A DNA stretch of 5,402 nucleotides from Bacillota bacterium. Its GTDB lineage: Bacteria; Bacillota; Clostridia; Peptostreptococcales; Anaerovoracaceae. The notes beneath the pieces were generated by a model. It had not been told where the DNA came from. It was given only the letters and a program-made list of their open reading frames with translations, and did not search any database. Position 1 is the stretch's first letter; every line of letters begins with the position of its first letter. The translations under genes were made by a program, and so were the position numbers. Location of the stretch: contig JAFYUX010000045.1 of NCBI GenBank assembly GCA_017549385.1, positions 1 to 5,402 of the forward strand. Reading direction: 5' to 3'. Shown one piece after another: positions 1 through 5,402 of the stretch.

Positions 1-796
1 ATGTTACGATACCAACACCGCCTGGAACAGGAGTGATTGCTTCAACGATATCTTCTACATCATCAAATGCAACGTCACCGCACATCTTATCTTCATCAAA
101 GTTGATACCAACGTCGATAACAGTGTTTTTATCTGAGAAATATTCTTTGCCAAAGAATTTTGCATTACCGATACCAGTAACAACGATATCTGCATTTTTA
201 GTAATAGAAGCAAGATCCTTTGTTTTAGAATGACATACAGTAACTGTAGCGTTTTCTTCCATAAATAACATGGACAGCGGCTTGCCAAGTACAAGGCTGC
301 GATTTACTATAACAACATTTTTGCCTGTGAGATTGTAATTGTAGTGCTTAAGAATAGCGATTACAGCTTCTGGTGTGCAAGGCGCGATGCGGGACGCATC
401 ACCGATAAAGATCTTTTTGAGATGTTCTGGATTCATTGAGTCGATATCCTTTGCAGGGTCGATAAGGTTAGAAAGCTTTTCCTCATCAAGCTGCTTTGGG
501 AGAGGTCTGAAAACGAGAATACCGTGGATTTCTGGATCATTATTTAATCTGATAAGCTGTTCTTCGAATAATTCCTGAGGAACAGTACGAATCATTACTT
601 TTACCTGGAAGTCGATACCAACATCCTGACAGAGCTTTAAAATTCTGTTTTCATAAGCTGTATCGTCCAGTTCTTCGCCTGCTCTGAGGATTGCAAGCTT
701 TGGTTTGATGTTTTTTTCTTTGAGTGCTGCTACTCTCTGAATGAGGTCTTCTTTTATAGTCTCAGCAACTGGTTTGCCGTAAAGTGTTAATGACAT
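1..796 (-). CDS. folD: FolD-family methylene-THF dehydrogenase, divergent, probably monofunctional; 3' end cut by window
   Basis: NAD(P)-dependent cytosolic enzyme interconverting 5,10-methylene-THF and 5,10-methenyl-THF. My minus-strand translation from ATG at 796-794 stays open for 265 codons to the window edge; the family is usually about 280-300 residues, so only the C-terminal tail is missing. Family marks seen: GILVFRPLP (92-100), PAKDID (114-119), PCTPEA (139-144), the Rossmann-side NRSLVLGKPLS (165-175), CHSKT (188-192), and PVPGGVG (256-262). The folate site is unusual. Aligned with E. coli FolD, Tyr50 is kept (Y48) and Asp121 is kept (D119), but Lys54 is Ile52, Gln98 is Phe96 and Gly122 is Ser120. 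Lys54 and Gln98 serve the cyclohydrolase step, so I infer that the dehydrogenase is kept and the cyclohydrolase is lost, with FchA filling in. The start is fixed by the TAATG overlap with fchA. There is no strong Shine-Dalgarno (only AGAAAAGAG inside fchA), which suggests translational coupling. Family assignment is secure; loss of cyclohydrolase is inference. Confidence 0.93.
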   Translation of the reverse strand, partial: MSLTLYGKPVAETIKEDLIQRVAALKEKNIKPKLAILRAGEELDDTAYENRILKLCQDVGIDFQVKVMIRTVPQELFEEQLIRLNNDPEIHGILVFRPLPKQLDEEKLSNLIDPAKDIDSMNPEHLKKIFIGDASRIAPCTPEAVIAILKHYNYNLTGKNVVIVNRSLVLGKPLSMLFMEENATVTVCHSKTKDLASITKNADIVVTGIGNAKFFGKEYFSDKNTVIDVGINFDEDKMCGDVAFDDVEDIVEAITPVPGGVGIVT

Positions 797-1416
797 TATA
801 TACTCTTTTCTACTCTTGCATATGTGATAGCTGCGAGATGAACGCCTGTATCAACTAATGCGTCGATTTTATTCTTGTAAGTTTTCTTTAATTCCGGGTC
901 TTTCATCATGTTTACATTTACCATGACGTTGAGTTTTGCACCCTTGAGAGCTGCTTCGCAGATAGCTGCACCTGTACCAGCATCGCTGATGGCAAGCTTA
1001 TTGCCAACTAATGAATAGCTGTCTAAAACTCTCAGCGCTTTTACGCAAAGCTCTGCAAGATGAAGAGGTGCATCTGCTGCTGCCGCAAGACCAGCCTGAA
1101 TAGCTTCTTCTCTTGCTGCCTTTTCCTCATCCGATGCATTCGGCATCTTGAATGCTACTGCAAGTGGCTTAAAAGCTTCTACGTCAGCATTTACAGCTGC
1201 TTTAAATTCTTCTGTGAGTTCTTTTGATCTATATAAAAGATTTGAAACTTCTGCTTCGTATTCTGCATAATCTTTTTTGCCGATTGTAAGCTCACCAACC
1301 ATAGAACCTAATGCGATACCTAAGGCTGCTACCAGTGCAGATGCACTACCGCCTCCTGGAACAGGTGCAGATGTTTCAAGTTCACTTATAAATTCTGAAC
1401 ATTTCTTTTCCAGCAT
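796..1416 (-). CDS. fchA: Methenyltetrahydrofolate cyclohydrolase (FTCD_C / FchA family)
   Basis: Cytosolic enzyme that hydrolyses 5,10-methenyl-THF to 10-formyl-THF, reversibly. It belongs to the cyclodeaminase-like family that also forms the C-terminal half of formiminotransferase-cyclodeaminase. The protein has 206 residues, the usual stand-alone length of about 200-210. Visible family marks are PVPGGGSASAL near the N-terminus (18-28), NADVEAF (76-82), SDAGTGA (144-150) and the VNVN stretch (166-169). The rest is a helical, Ala-rich protein, as expected for this all-alpha fold. Cyclodeaminase could be an alternative activity, but no formiminotransferase domain or histidine-degradation gene is visible, and fhs and folD flank it, so cyclohydrolase is the better call. 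The start at 1416 is supported by GAAAGG (1430-1425), 8 nt upstream. The stop codon overlaps the folD start by one base, so the two are almost certainly one operon. A hairpin terminator and a possible promoter lie between this gene and fhs. Confidence 0.93.
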   Translation of the reverse strand: MLEKKCSEFISELETSAPVPGGGSASALVAALGIALGSMVGELTIGKKDYAEYEAEVSNLLYRSKELTEEFKAAVNADVEAFKPLAVAFKMPNASDEEKAAREEAIQAGLAAAADAPLHLAELCVKALRVLDSYSLVGNKLAISDAGTGAAICEAALKGAKLNVMVNVNMMKDPELKKTYKNKIDALVDTGVHLAAITYARVEKSI

Positions 1417-1465
1417 AGCTATAACCTTTCATTAAATAAGTTGTAACGGATTGTTTATCTTTTTT

Positions 1466-1474
1466 ATTTTAACA
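1466..1474 (-). promoter_or_regulatory. Possible extended -10 promoter for fchA-folD
   Basis: Read on the minus strand, TGTTAAAAT matches the extended -10 form TGnTATAAT with one mismatch. It would start transcription near 1459, leaving a leader of about 43 nt. No convincing -35 lies 16-18 nt upstream. An 8-bp palindrome TGTATACA (1491-1498) sits where the -35 would be and could be an operator. The case rests mainly on need: a terminator separates this gene pair from fhs. Confidence 0.35.
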
Positions 1475-1513
1475 TCTTTTATGCTGAAAGTGTATACATT
1501 TCACACATATTAT

Positions 1514-1546
1514 AAAACAAGGGCCAGACCCAAAAGTCTGACCCTT
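1514..1546 (-). terminator. Rho-independent terminator of fhs
   Basis: An inverted repeat (arms 1519-1529 and 1536-1546, 6-nt loop) lies 38 nt beyond the fhs stop. Read on the minus strand it is an uninterrupted 11-bp hairpin with one G·U pair, followed by GUUUUAUA. Read on the plus strand the same pair becomes an A·C mismatch, so the structure fits minus-strand transcription. It closes the fhs transcript and separates it from fchA-folD, at least in part. Confidence 0.85.
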
Positions 1547-1584
1547 TTATATTTTATATCAATATTTTAATCGTGTCTGCACTC

Positions 1585-3264
1585 TTAGAATAAGCCTGTA
1601 ATCTTACCTGTGCTGTCTACATCGATACCTTCTGCTGCCGGTACCTTAGGGAGACCTGGCATAGTCATAATATCGCCTGCGAGAGCTACTACGAAGCCTG
1701 CGCCAGCTGAAATCTTTGCGTTTCTAATGCTGATACGGAAGCCTGTAGGACGACCGAGTTTCTTTGGATCGTCAGAGAGTGAGTACTGAGTCTTTGCAAT
1801 ACATACTGGAAGGTTTGGAATACCGAGAGACTCGATAGTATCGATATCTGCGTTTGCCTTACCGATAAAGTCTACTCCGTCTGCACCGTAAATGTTTTTA
1901 GCGATTGCTTCGATTTTTTCTCTGATAGAAAGAGACTCATCATAGCAGAACTGGAAGTTTGGAGTTTCTTCTTCTGTGAGTCTGATGATTTCCTTTGCTA
2001 CTTCGATGCCGCCTTCGCCGCCCTTAGCCCATACTTCTGAGAGCTTTACGTTTACACCAAGTTCGAGACACTTTTCTTCGATCTTTTTAACTTCAGCTTC
2101 TGTATCTGTAGGGAACTTATTGATAGCAACTACTGTAGGAAGACCATAAACATTTTTCATGTTTTCAACGTGCTTCATGAGGTTTTCGATACCTGCTTCA
2201 AGTGCTGGAATATTTTCTGTGTTAAGATCAGCCTTTGGAACACCACCGTGGAGCTTGAGAGCTCTTGCAGTTGCAACTACAACTACAGCGTCAGGTCTGA
2301 GACCAGACTGTCTGCACTTGATGTCTAAGAACTTTTCTGCACCTAAATCACCACCGAAACCAGCTTCTGTTACTACGTATTCGCCGAGCTTGAGGGCAAT
2401 CTTTGTAGCCATTACTGAGTTACAGCCGTGAGCAATGTTTGCGAAAGGACCACCGTGTACAAATGCTGGAGTGTGTTCGAGAGTCTGTACGAGGTTTGGC
2501 TTGAGAGCGTCCTTCATGAGAGCTGCAACAGCACCTGCTGCCTTGATATCGCCAGCTGTTACAGGTTCGCCCTTGAAGTTGTACGCAACGATAATACGAG
2601 CTACTCTAGCCTTTAAATCGTCGATATCGTTTGCGAGACAGAGGATAGCCATGATTTCTGATGCTACAGAAATATCAAAGCCGTCTTCTCTAGGAACGCC
2701 GTTCATCTTGCCGCCAAGGCCATTAACAATGAATCTGAGCTGTCTGTCATTCATGTCGAGACATCTCTTCCATACGATACGCTTTACGTCGATACCGAGG
2801 CTGTTACCCTGCTGGATATGGTTGTCCAGGAGCGCTGCGATGAGGTTGTTTGCAGTTGTTACTGCGTGAATATCGCCTGTGAAATGGAGGTTGATGTCTT
2901 CCATTGGGATAACCTGAGCATAACCGCCACCTGCTGCACCACCCTTAACGCCAAATACAGGTCCTAATGATGGTTCTCTTAATGCGAGTACTGTCTTTTT
3001 GTTTAATTTTTTAAGCGCATCACCGATACCAACTGCAGTAGTAGTCTTGCCTTCACCTGCAGGTGTCGGATTGATAGCTGTAACCAGGATCAGCTTGCCG
3101 TTAGGAGTGTCTTTAAGGTCGTTAAGGATATTGTAGTCAACCTTAGCCTTTGTCTTGCCGTAAAGTTCGAGATACTTTTCGTCTACCCCTACAGCTTCTG
3201 CGATCTCAGTAATAGGTCTGAGTTCCGCCTCCTGAGCAATTTCAATGTCACTTTTGAATCCCAT
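1585..3264 (-). CDS. fhs: Formate-tetrahydrofolate ligase (10-formyl-THF synthetase)
   Basis: Catalyses formate + THF + ATP to 10-formyl-THF + ADP + phosphate in the cytosol. It is the formate entry point of the Wood-Ljungdahl methyl branch and runs in reverse in purine and amino-acid fermenters. The protein has 559 residues, close to the family's usual 556-560, so it is complete. The ATP-binding loop TPAGEGKTT is at 67-75. It is followed by the family block EPSLGPVFG (97-105) and [14 protein letters not shown] (105-118), then HFTGDIHA (127-134). [12 protein letters not shown] block lies mid-protein and the C-terminal half has [19 protein letters not shown]. No key motif is missing. The start at 3264 has AGGAG (3278-3274) 9 nt upstream, and the next residues ([10 protein letters not shown]) match the usual N-terminus. 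No clean sigma-A promoter is seen in the 134 nt before it; the 6S RNA gene and a tandem repeat occupy the upstream region. I saw no THF riboswitch. Confidence 0.98.
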   Translation of the reverse strand: MGFKSDIEIAQEAELRPITEIAEAVGVDEKYLELYGKTKAKVDYNILNDLKDTPNGKLILVTAINPTPAGEGKTTTAVGIGDALKKLNKKTVLALREPSLGPVFGVKGGAAGGGYAQVIPMEDINLHFTGDIHAVTTANNLIAALLDNHIQQGNSLGIDVKRIVWKRCLDMNDRQLRFIVNGLGGKMNGVPREDGFDISVASEIMAILCLANDIDDLKARVARIIVAYNFKGEPVTAGDIKAAGAVAALMKDALKPNLVQTLEHTPAFVHGGPFANIAHGCNSVMATKIALKLGEYVVTEAGFGGDLGAEKFLDIKCRQSGLRPDAVVVVATARALKLHGGVPKADLNTENIPALEAGIENLMKHVENMKNVYGLPTVVAINKFPTDTEAEVKKIEEKCLELGVNVKLSEVWAKGGEGGIEVAKEIIRLTEEETPNFQFCYDESLSIREKIEAIAKNIYGADGVDFIGKANADIDTIESLGIPNLPVCIAKTQYSLSDDPKKLGRPTGFRISIRNAKISAGAGFVVALAGDIMTMPGLPKVPAAEGIDVDSTGKITGLF

Positions 3265-3306
3265 GTCTGTGTTCTCCTTTTTCTACGCTTAATACTATAA
3301 TACTAA

Positions 3307-3361
3307 GACACAATCACATTCACTTTAATAATCCGACACAATCACATACATTTTAATAATC
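3307..3361. repeat. Two-copy 27-bp direct tandem repeat upstream of fhs
   Basis: The copies at 3307-3333 and 3335-3361 are separated by one base and agree at 25 of 27 positions, the differences being at the 14th and 17th. Both contain GACACAATCACAT and end in TTTAATAATC. On the minus strand each copy ends in TGTGATTGTGTC, so the fhs leader has that element twice at a 28-bp period, close to whole helical turns. The position between 6S and fhs suggests a binding site or a slipped-strand duplication. No function can be assigned. Confidence 0.85.
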
Positions 3362-3398
3362 AAATAATCAAAATAAGTAAAATAATATGAATTATTTC

Positions 3399-3580
3399 AA
3401 AAAAATATCCCAAAATGCCGTCTGACCACTAATTCACACCTATCCTCAGATAGGTGGGTATCCTGTAGCAAATTTTGGTCTTCCTCTCGTAGAGGCATGG
3501 CTCCCATCTGCATAACTCAGATTCCCGTGAACGTAATGTAGGTTAAATTACATGGCCATAACGTACACCCCAGGATAGCT
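3399..3580 (-). ncRNA. ssrS: 6S RNA
   Basis: 6S RNA binds the sigma-70/sigma-A RNA polymerase holoenzyme as a mimic of an open promoter. Read on the minus strand, the 5' part CUGGGGUGUACG...GGCCA and the 3' part GGUCAGACGGCAU match the corresponding ends of E. coli 6S (CUGAGAUGUUCG...GGCCA and GCGGCGGCAU). The closing helix pairs 3577-3565 with 3406-3418 (13 bp, six of them G·U). GGCCA (3557-3553) pairs with UGGUC (3428-3424). The 3' side of the central bubble carries an 8-bp hairpin, CACCUAUC / GAUAGGUG with loop UGAG (3456-3437), the hallmark 3'-bubble hairpin. The inner arm has GCAGAU/AUUUGC and ends in the hairpin CCUCU-ACG-AGAGG (3495-3483). Seven U's (3405-3399) follow the closing helix. 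The length of about 180 nt is typical. Exact ends are inferred from pairing. The many G·U pairs would be A·C on the other strand, which fixes the direction. Confidence 0.9.
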
Positions 3581-3604
3581 ATATTTTACACTATCTCTAA
3601 CTAA

Positions 3605-3632
3605 ATTATAATCCATAATTTATTGAATACAA
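3605..3632 (-). promoter_or_regulatory. Probable sigma-A promoter of the 6S RNA gene
   Basis: On the minus strand a perfect -10 TATAAT (3610-3605) follows a partial -35 TTGTAT (3632-3627) with a 16-bp spacer. It predicts a start near 3598, about 20 nt before the closing helix, so a 5' trim would be needed. An alternative -10 TAAAAT (3588-3583) would start almost exactly at the helix (about 3576), but its -35 (TTATAA) is poor. Confidence 0.5.
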
Positions 3633-3690
3633 TATTTTTATACAATCAGCAACTATTAAATATTTATATACTTGTCCCAATTTTTTGCAT

Positions 3691-3724
3691 AAAAAAACTG
3701 CAGTTCCATGTAGGAACTGCAGTT
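3691..3724 (-). terminator. Rho-independent terminator of yebC
   Basis: A perfect 12-bp hairpin (arms 3713-3724 and 3696-3707, 5-nt loop) lies 23 nt after the yebC stop. Seven A's on the plus strand (3691-3697) give a U tract in the minus-strand transcript. Each arm contains AACTGCAGTT, which is itself a 10-bp palindrome. Confidence 0.92.
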
Positions 3725-3747
3725 AACATGTTTGTAATTTTTAAATC

Positions 3748-4470
3748 TTATGCGTGGAGATCTACAGCACAGTTTGTGTAAACCTTCTGAACGTCATCAT
3801 TGTCTTCGAGGAGATCAATCATCTTCTTTAAGTTCTTGATAGCGTCTTCGTCTGGAGTAGATTCCATTGATGGTAAGTATTCGATATCAGCTTCTACGAA
3901 TTCGTAACCAGCGCCACTGAGTGATTCTCTTACAGCGTTGAAATCTTCTACTGATGTATAGATTTCGAAGCAGTCTTCTTCTACTACCATGTCTTCCATG
4001 CCAGCATCCATACCAGCCATCATGAGTTCATCTTCATCAACTTCATCAGTCTTTTCGATGATGATGAGACCCTTTCTTTCGAACATGTAAGATACGCAAC
4101 CTGGCTTGCCGAGGTTACCGTTGTACTTGTCGAAAGCGTGCTTGATAGCAGCAGTTGTTCTGTTGTTGTTATCTGTAAGAACGTCTACGATAACAGCAAC
4201 ACCACCAGCACCGTAACCTTCGAAAGAACCTTCAACTAACTGATCGCCAGCGAGTTCACCTGTACCCTTTTTGATGGCATTAGTGATCTTGTCGTTTGGC
4301 ATATTGATGCTCTTTGCTCTGTCGATTGCGTGCTTGAGTGAAACGTTATATTCTGGATCGCCACCAGCCTTAGCAGCGATAGTGATTACTCTTGCATACT
4401 TTGTAAAGAGAGCGCCTCTCTTGGCATCCTGTGCAGCTTTTCTAACTGCAATAGTACCATGTCTACCCAT
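3748..4470 (-). CDS. yebC: YebC/PmpR (TACO1) family protein
   Basis: Member of the widespread YebC/TACO1 family. Members were first described as DNA-binding regulators (PmpR), while more recent work links the family to ribosomes and to translation through polyproline stretches; which role applies here cannot be told. The length of 240 residues is normal. Visible family marks are AAQDAKRG (12-19), RAKSINMPNDKITNAIKKGTG (51-71, the basic N-terminal helical domain), EGYGAGGVAVIV (84-95), LTDNNNRT (98-105) and GNLGKPGCVSYMFERKG. An acidic middle and C-terminal region follows. The N-terminus reads MGRHGTIAVRK instead of the common MAGHSKWANIK, a variant I associate from memory with Clostridia. The start at 4470 has AGGAG (4483-4479) 8 nt upstream. 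The gene has its own strong promoter and its own terminator, so it is a single-gene unit. Confidence 0.95.
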   Translation of the reverse strand: MGRHGTIAVRKAAQDAKRGALFTKYARVITIAAKAGGDPEYNVSLKHAIDRAKSINMPNDKITNAIKKGTGELAGDQLVEGSFEGYGAGGVAVIVDVLTDNNNRTTAAIKHAFDKYNGNLGKPGCVSYMFERKGLIIIEKTDEVDEDELMMAGMDAGMEDMVVEEDCFEIYTSVEDFNAVRESLSGAGYEFVEADIEYLPSMESTPDEDAIKNLKKMIDLLEDNDDVQKVYTNCAVDLHA

Positions 4471-4515
4471 TATTTTTTCTCCTTTATATAAACATCGATG
4501 AAATTTCCGCTAAAT

Positions 4516-4544
4516 ATTATAGCACACAATATTTTTCTAATCAA
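4516..4544 (-). promoter_or_regulatory. Sigma-A promoter of yebC
   Basis: On the minus strand, -35 TTGATT (4544-4539), a 17-bp spacer, then -10 TATAAT (4521-4516) preceded by TGC, which makes an extended -10. The start is predicted near 4509, giving a leader of about 40 nt. This is the best promoter in the window. Confidence 0.85.
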
Positions 4545-4556
4545 TTTAATTTTTAA

Positions 4557-4610
4557 GCAAAAAATAAGATGATAACATCTGATACAAGGATGTATCTAAA
4601 TGTTATCATC
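4557..4610 (-). terminator. Two-tier hairpin terminator after the DUF711 gene
   Basis: The outer arms 4600-4610 and 4568-4578 pair perfectly over 11 bp. Inside, GATACA/TGTATC (4581-4586, 4591-4596) forms a 6-bp upper stem with a 4-nt loop, separated by a small internal loop. On the minus strand UUAUUUUUU follows. The hairpin starts 13 nt after the stop codon of the upstream gene. The stem is AT-rich but long. Confidence 0.82.
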
Positions 4611-4622
4611 AAAATTTCTATA

Positions 4623-5402
4623 CTAGTTCTTCATTGAATGAATTGGTGCTGGAATTCTGCCGCCTCTAGCAACAAAATCATCACAAGAGAACTTGCTTAC
4701 AGGCATTACTGGAGCAGTACCGAGAAGACCGCCAAGTTCGATCTGTTCACCTACATCCTTGCCGATTACAGGGATGATTCTTACTGCAGTAGTCTTGTTG
4801 TTGATAACGCCGATAGCAGATTCGTCAGCAATAATACCAGAAATAGTAGAAGCGCTTGTTGTGCCAGGTACAGCGATCATATCGAGACCTACAGAGCATA
4901 CGCAAGTCATAGCTTCTAACTTTTCTAATGTAAGAGCACCGCTAACAGCAGCAGCGATCATACCTTCGTCTTCTGATACTGGAATGAATGCGCCAGAAAG
5001 ACCACCAACATGTGAAGACGCCATTACGCCGCCCTTCTTTACTGCGTCATTGAGCATGGCAAGTGCAGCAGTTGTACCTGGAGCACCACAAGCTTCAAGA
5101 CCGATCTCTTCGAGAACACGGGCAATACTGTCGCCTACGGCAGGAGTTGGAGCCAGTGAAAGGTCAACGATACCAAATGGCATATTGAGTCTCTTTGATG
5201 CTTCTTCTGCTACAAGCATACCCATACGAGTTACCTTAAATGCCGCCTTTTTGATAGTGTCAGCTACAACGTCGAAAGGCTGACCCTTGCATGCTTCTAA
5301 AGCAACCTTTACTACACCAGGACCAGATACGCCAACATTGATAACTGTGTCAGCTTCGCCAACACCGTGGAAGGCACCAGCCATAAATGGATTATCTTCT
5401 AC
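4623..5402 (-). CDS. DUF711 / UPF0210 'PFL family' protein, C-terminal part (5' end outside window)
   Basis: Function unknown. The frame runs to the window edge, with V-E-D-N-P-F before the first internal Met, so 259 residues are visible of a family length near 450; the true start is off the right side. Visible blocks typical of UPF0210 are [14 protein letters not shown] (5-18), NVGVSGPG (22-29), [60 protein letters not shown], the [10 protein letters not shown] segment and the closing [14 protein letters not shown]. From memory, structural classification puts the family in the pyruvate formate-lyase / ribonucleotide-reductase barrel group. No glycyl-radical RVxGY motif is visible in this C-terminal part, so a radical enzyme should not be assumed. 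In many Firmicutes an ACT-domain gene (UPF0237) sits just upstream, which would be outside the window. It ends in TAG and has its own terminator. Confidence 0.92.
   Translation of the reverse strand, partial: VEDNPFMAGAFHGVGEADTVINVGVSGPGVVKVALEACKGQPFDVVADTIKKAAFKVTRMGMLVAEEASKRLNMPFGIVDLSLAPTPAVGDSIARVLEEIGLEACGAPGTTAALAMLNDAVKKGGVMASSHVGGLSGAFIPVSEDEGMIAAAVSGALTLEKLEAMTCVCSVGLDMIAVPGTTSASTISGIIADESAIGVINNKTTAVRIIPVIGKDVGEQIELGGLLGTAPVMPVSKFSCDDFVARGGRIPAPIHSMKN

Larger units (their letters stand above)
3265..3747. other. Non-coding stretch between yebC and fhs
   Basis: This 483-nt stretch carries no credible coding region on either strand. From right to left it holds the yebC terminator, an AT-rich promoter region (about 3690-3600), the 6S RNA gene (about 3580-3399), an AT-rich spacer with a weak AATAAT/ATTATT inverted repeat (3382-3397), a 27-bp tandem repeat (3307-3361), and the fhs leader with its ribosome-binding site. 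The 6S block is clearly richer in GC than its flanks, as expected for a structured RNA in an AT-rich genome. Confidence 0.8.

Noticed and set aside
2435..2869. Plus-strand open frame of 144 codons
   Set aside because: It lies wholly inside fhs on the opposite strand, has no family resemblance, and is a shadow of the biased codon use of fhs.
3265..3310. Sigma-A promoter directly before fhs
   Set aside because: -10-like TATTAT and TATAGT occur, but no -35 with three or more key matches lies at 16-18 bp, so I did not annotate it.
3307..3361. CRISPR array
   Set aside because: There are only two copies, separated by a single base, with no spacers and no cas genes.
3265..3398. THF riboswitch ahead of fhs
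   Set aside because: Such riboswitches occur before folate genes in Clostridia, so I looked, but the AT-rich leader shows no paired junction or conserved core. The structured block further upstream fits 6S RNA instead.
4568..4610. Long hairpin as an attachment or recombination site
   Set aside because: It directly follows a stop codon and has a U-rich tail in the right direction, so a terminator explains it fully.
4693..5283. Plus-strand open frame of 196 codons
   Set aside because: It is antisense to the well-supported DUF711 gene. It is low in recognisable motifs and has no ribosome-binding site worth the name.

Overview
The window looks like a piece of a low-GC Gram-positive anaerobe, most likely class Clostridia. 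The reasons are AT-rich intergenic DNA, strong AGGAG ribosome-binding sites, sigma-A type promoters, the full fhs/fchA/folD formyl-tetrahydrofolate set, and a DUF711 'PFL family' gene. Genus cannot be fixed from this sequence. Every gene I can support is on the minus strand, so transcription runs from the right edge (5402) to the left edge (1).

Layout in the direction of transcription. (1) 5402-4623: the C-terminal part of a DUF711/UPF0210 protein, ending at a two-tier hairpin terminator (about 4557-4610). (2) 4544-4516: a near-consensus sigma-A promoter, followed by yebC (4470-3748) with its own 12-bp hairpin terminator (3691-3724). (3) 3747-3265: a 483-nt non-coding stretch. It holds a promoter, a well-supported 6S RNA gene (about 3580-3399) and a 27-bp tandem repeat just upstream of fhs. 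(4) 3264-1585: fhs, formate-tetrahydrofolate ligase, closed by a hairpin terminator (1546-1519). (5) 1474-1466: a possible extended -10 promoter, followed by fchA (1416-796) and folD (796 to beyond the left edge). The last two overlap by one base (TAATG).

How it works together: Fhs makes 10-formyl-THF from formate, THF and ATP. FchA interconverts 10-formyl-THF and 5,10-methenyl-THF. FolD reduces methenyl-THF to methylene-THF, or runs the reverse. This is the carbonyl-to-methylene part of the Wood-Ljungdahl methyl branch; it also serves purine, formyl-Met-tRNA, glycine and serine metabolism.

The two most interesting points are these. The FolD lacks the catalytic Lys (Ile52) and the partner Gln (Phe96) of bifunctional FolD, which explains the separate FchA. 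The 6S RNA gene lies directly upstream of a folate one-carbon gene, which recalls the ssrS-ygfA arrangement of enterobacteria. I found no mobile element, CRISPR array, tRNA or rRNA, and no clearly novel multi-gene system.
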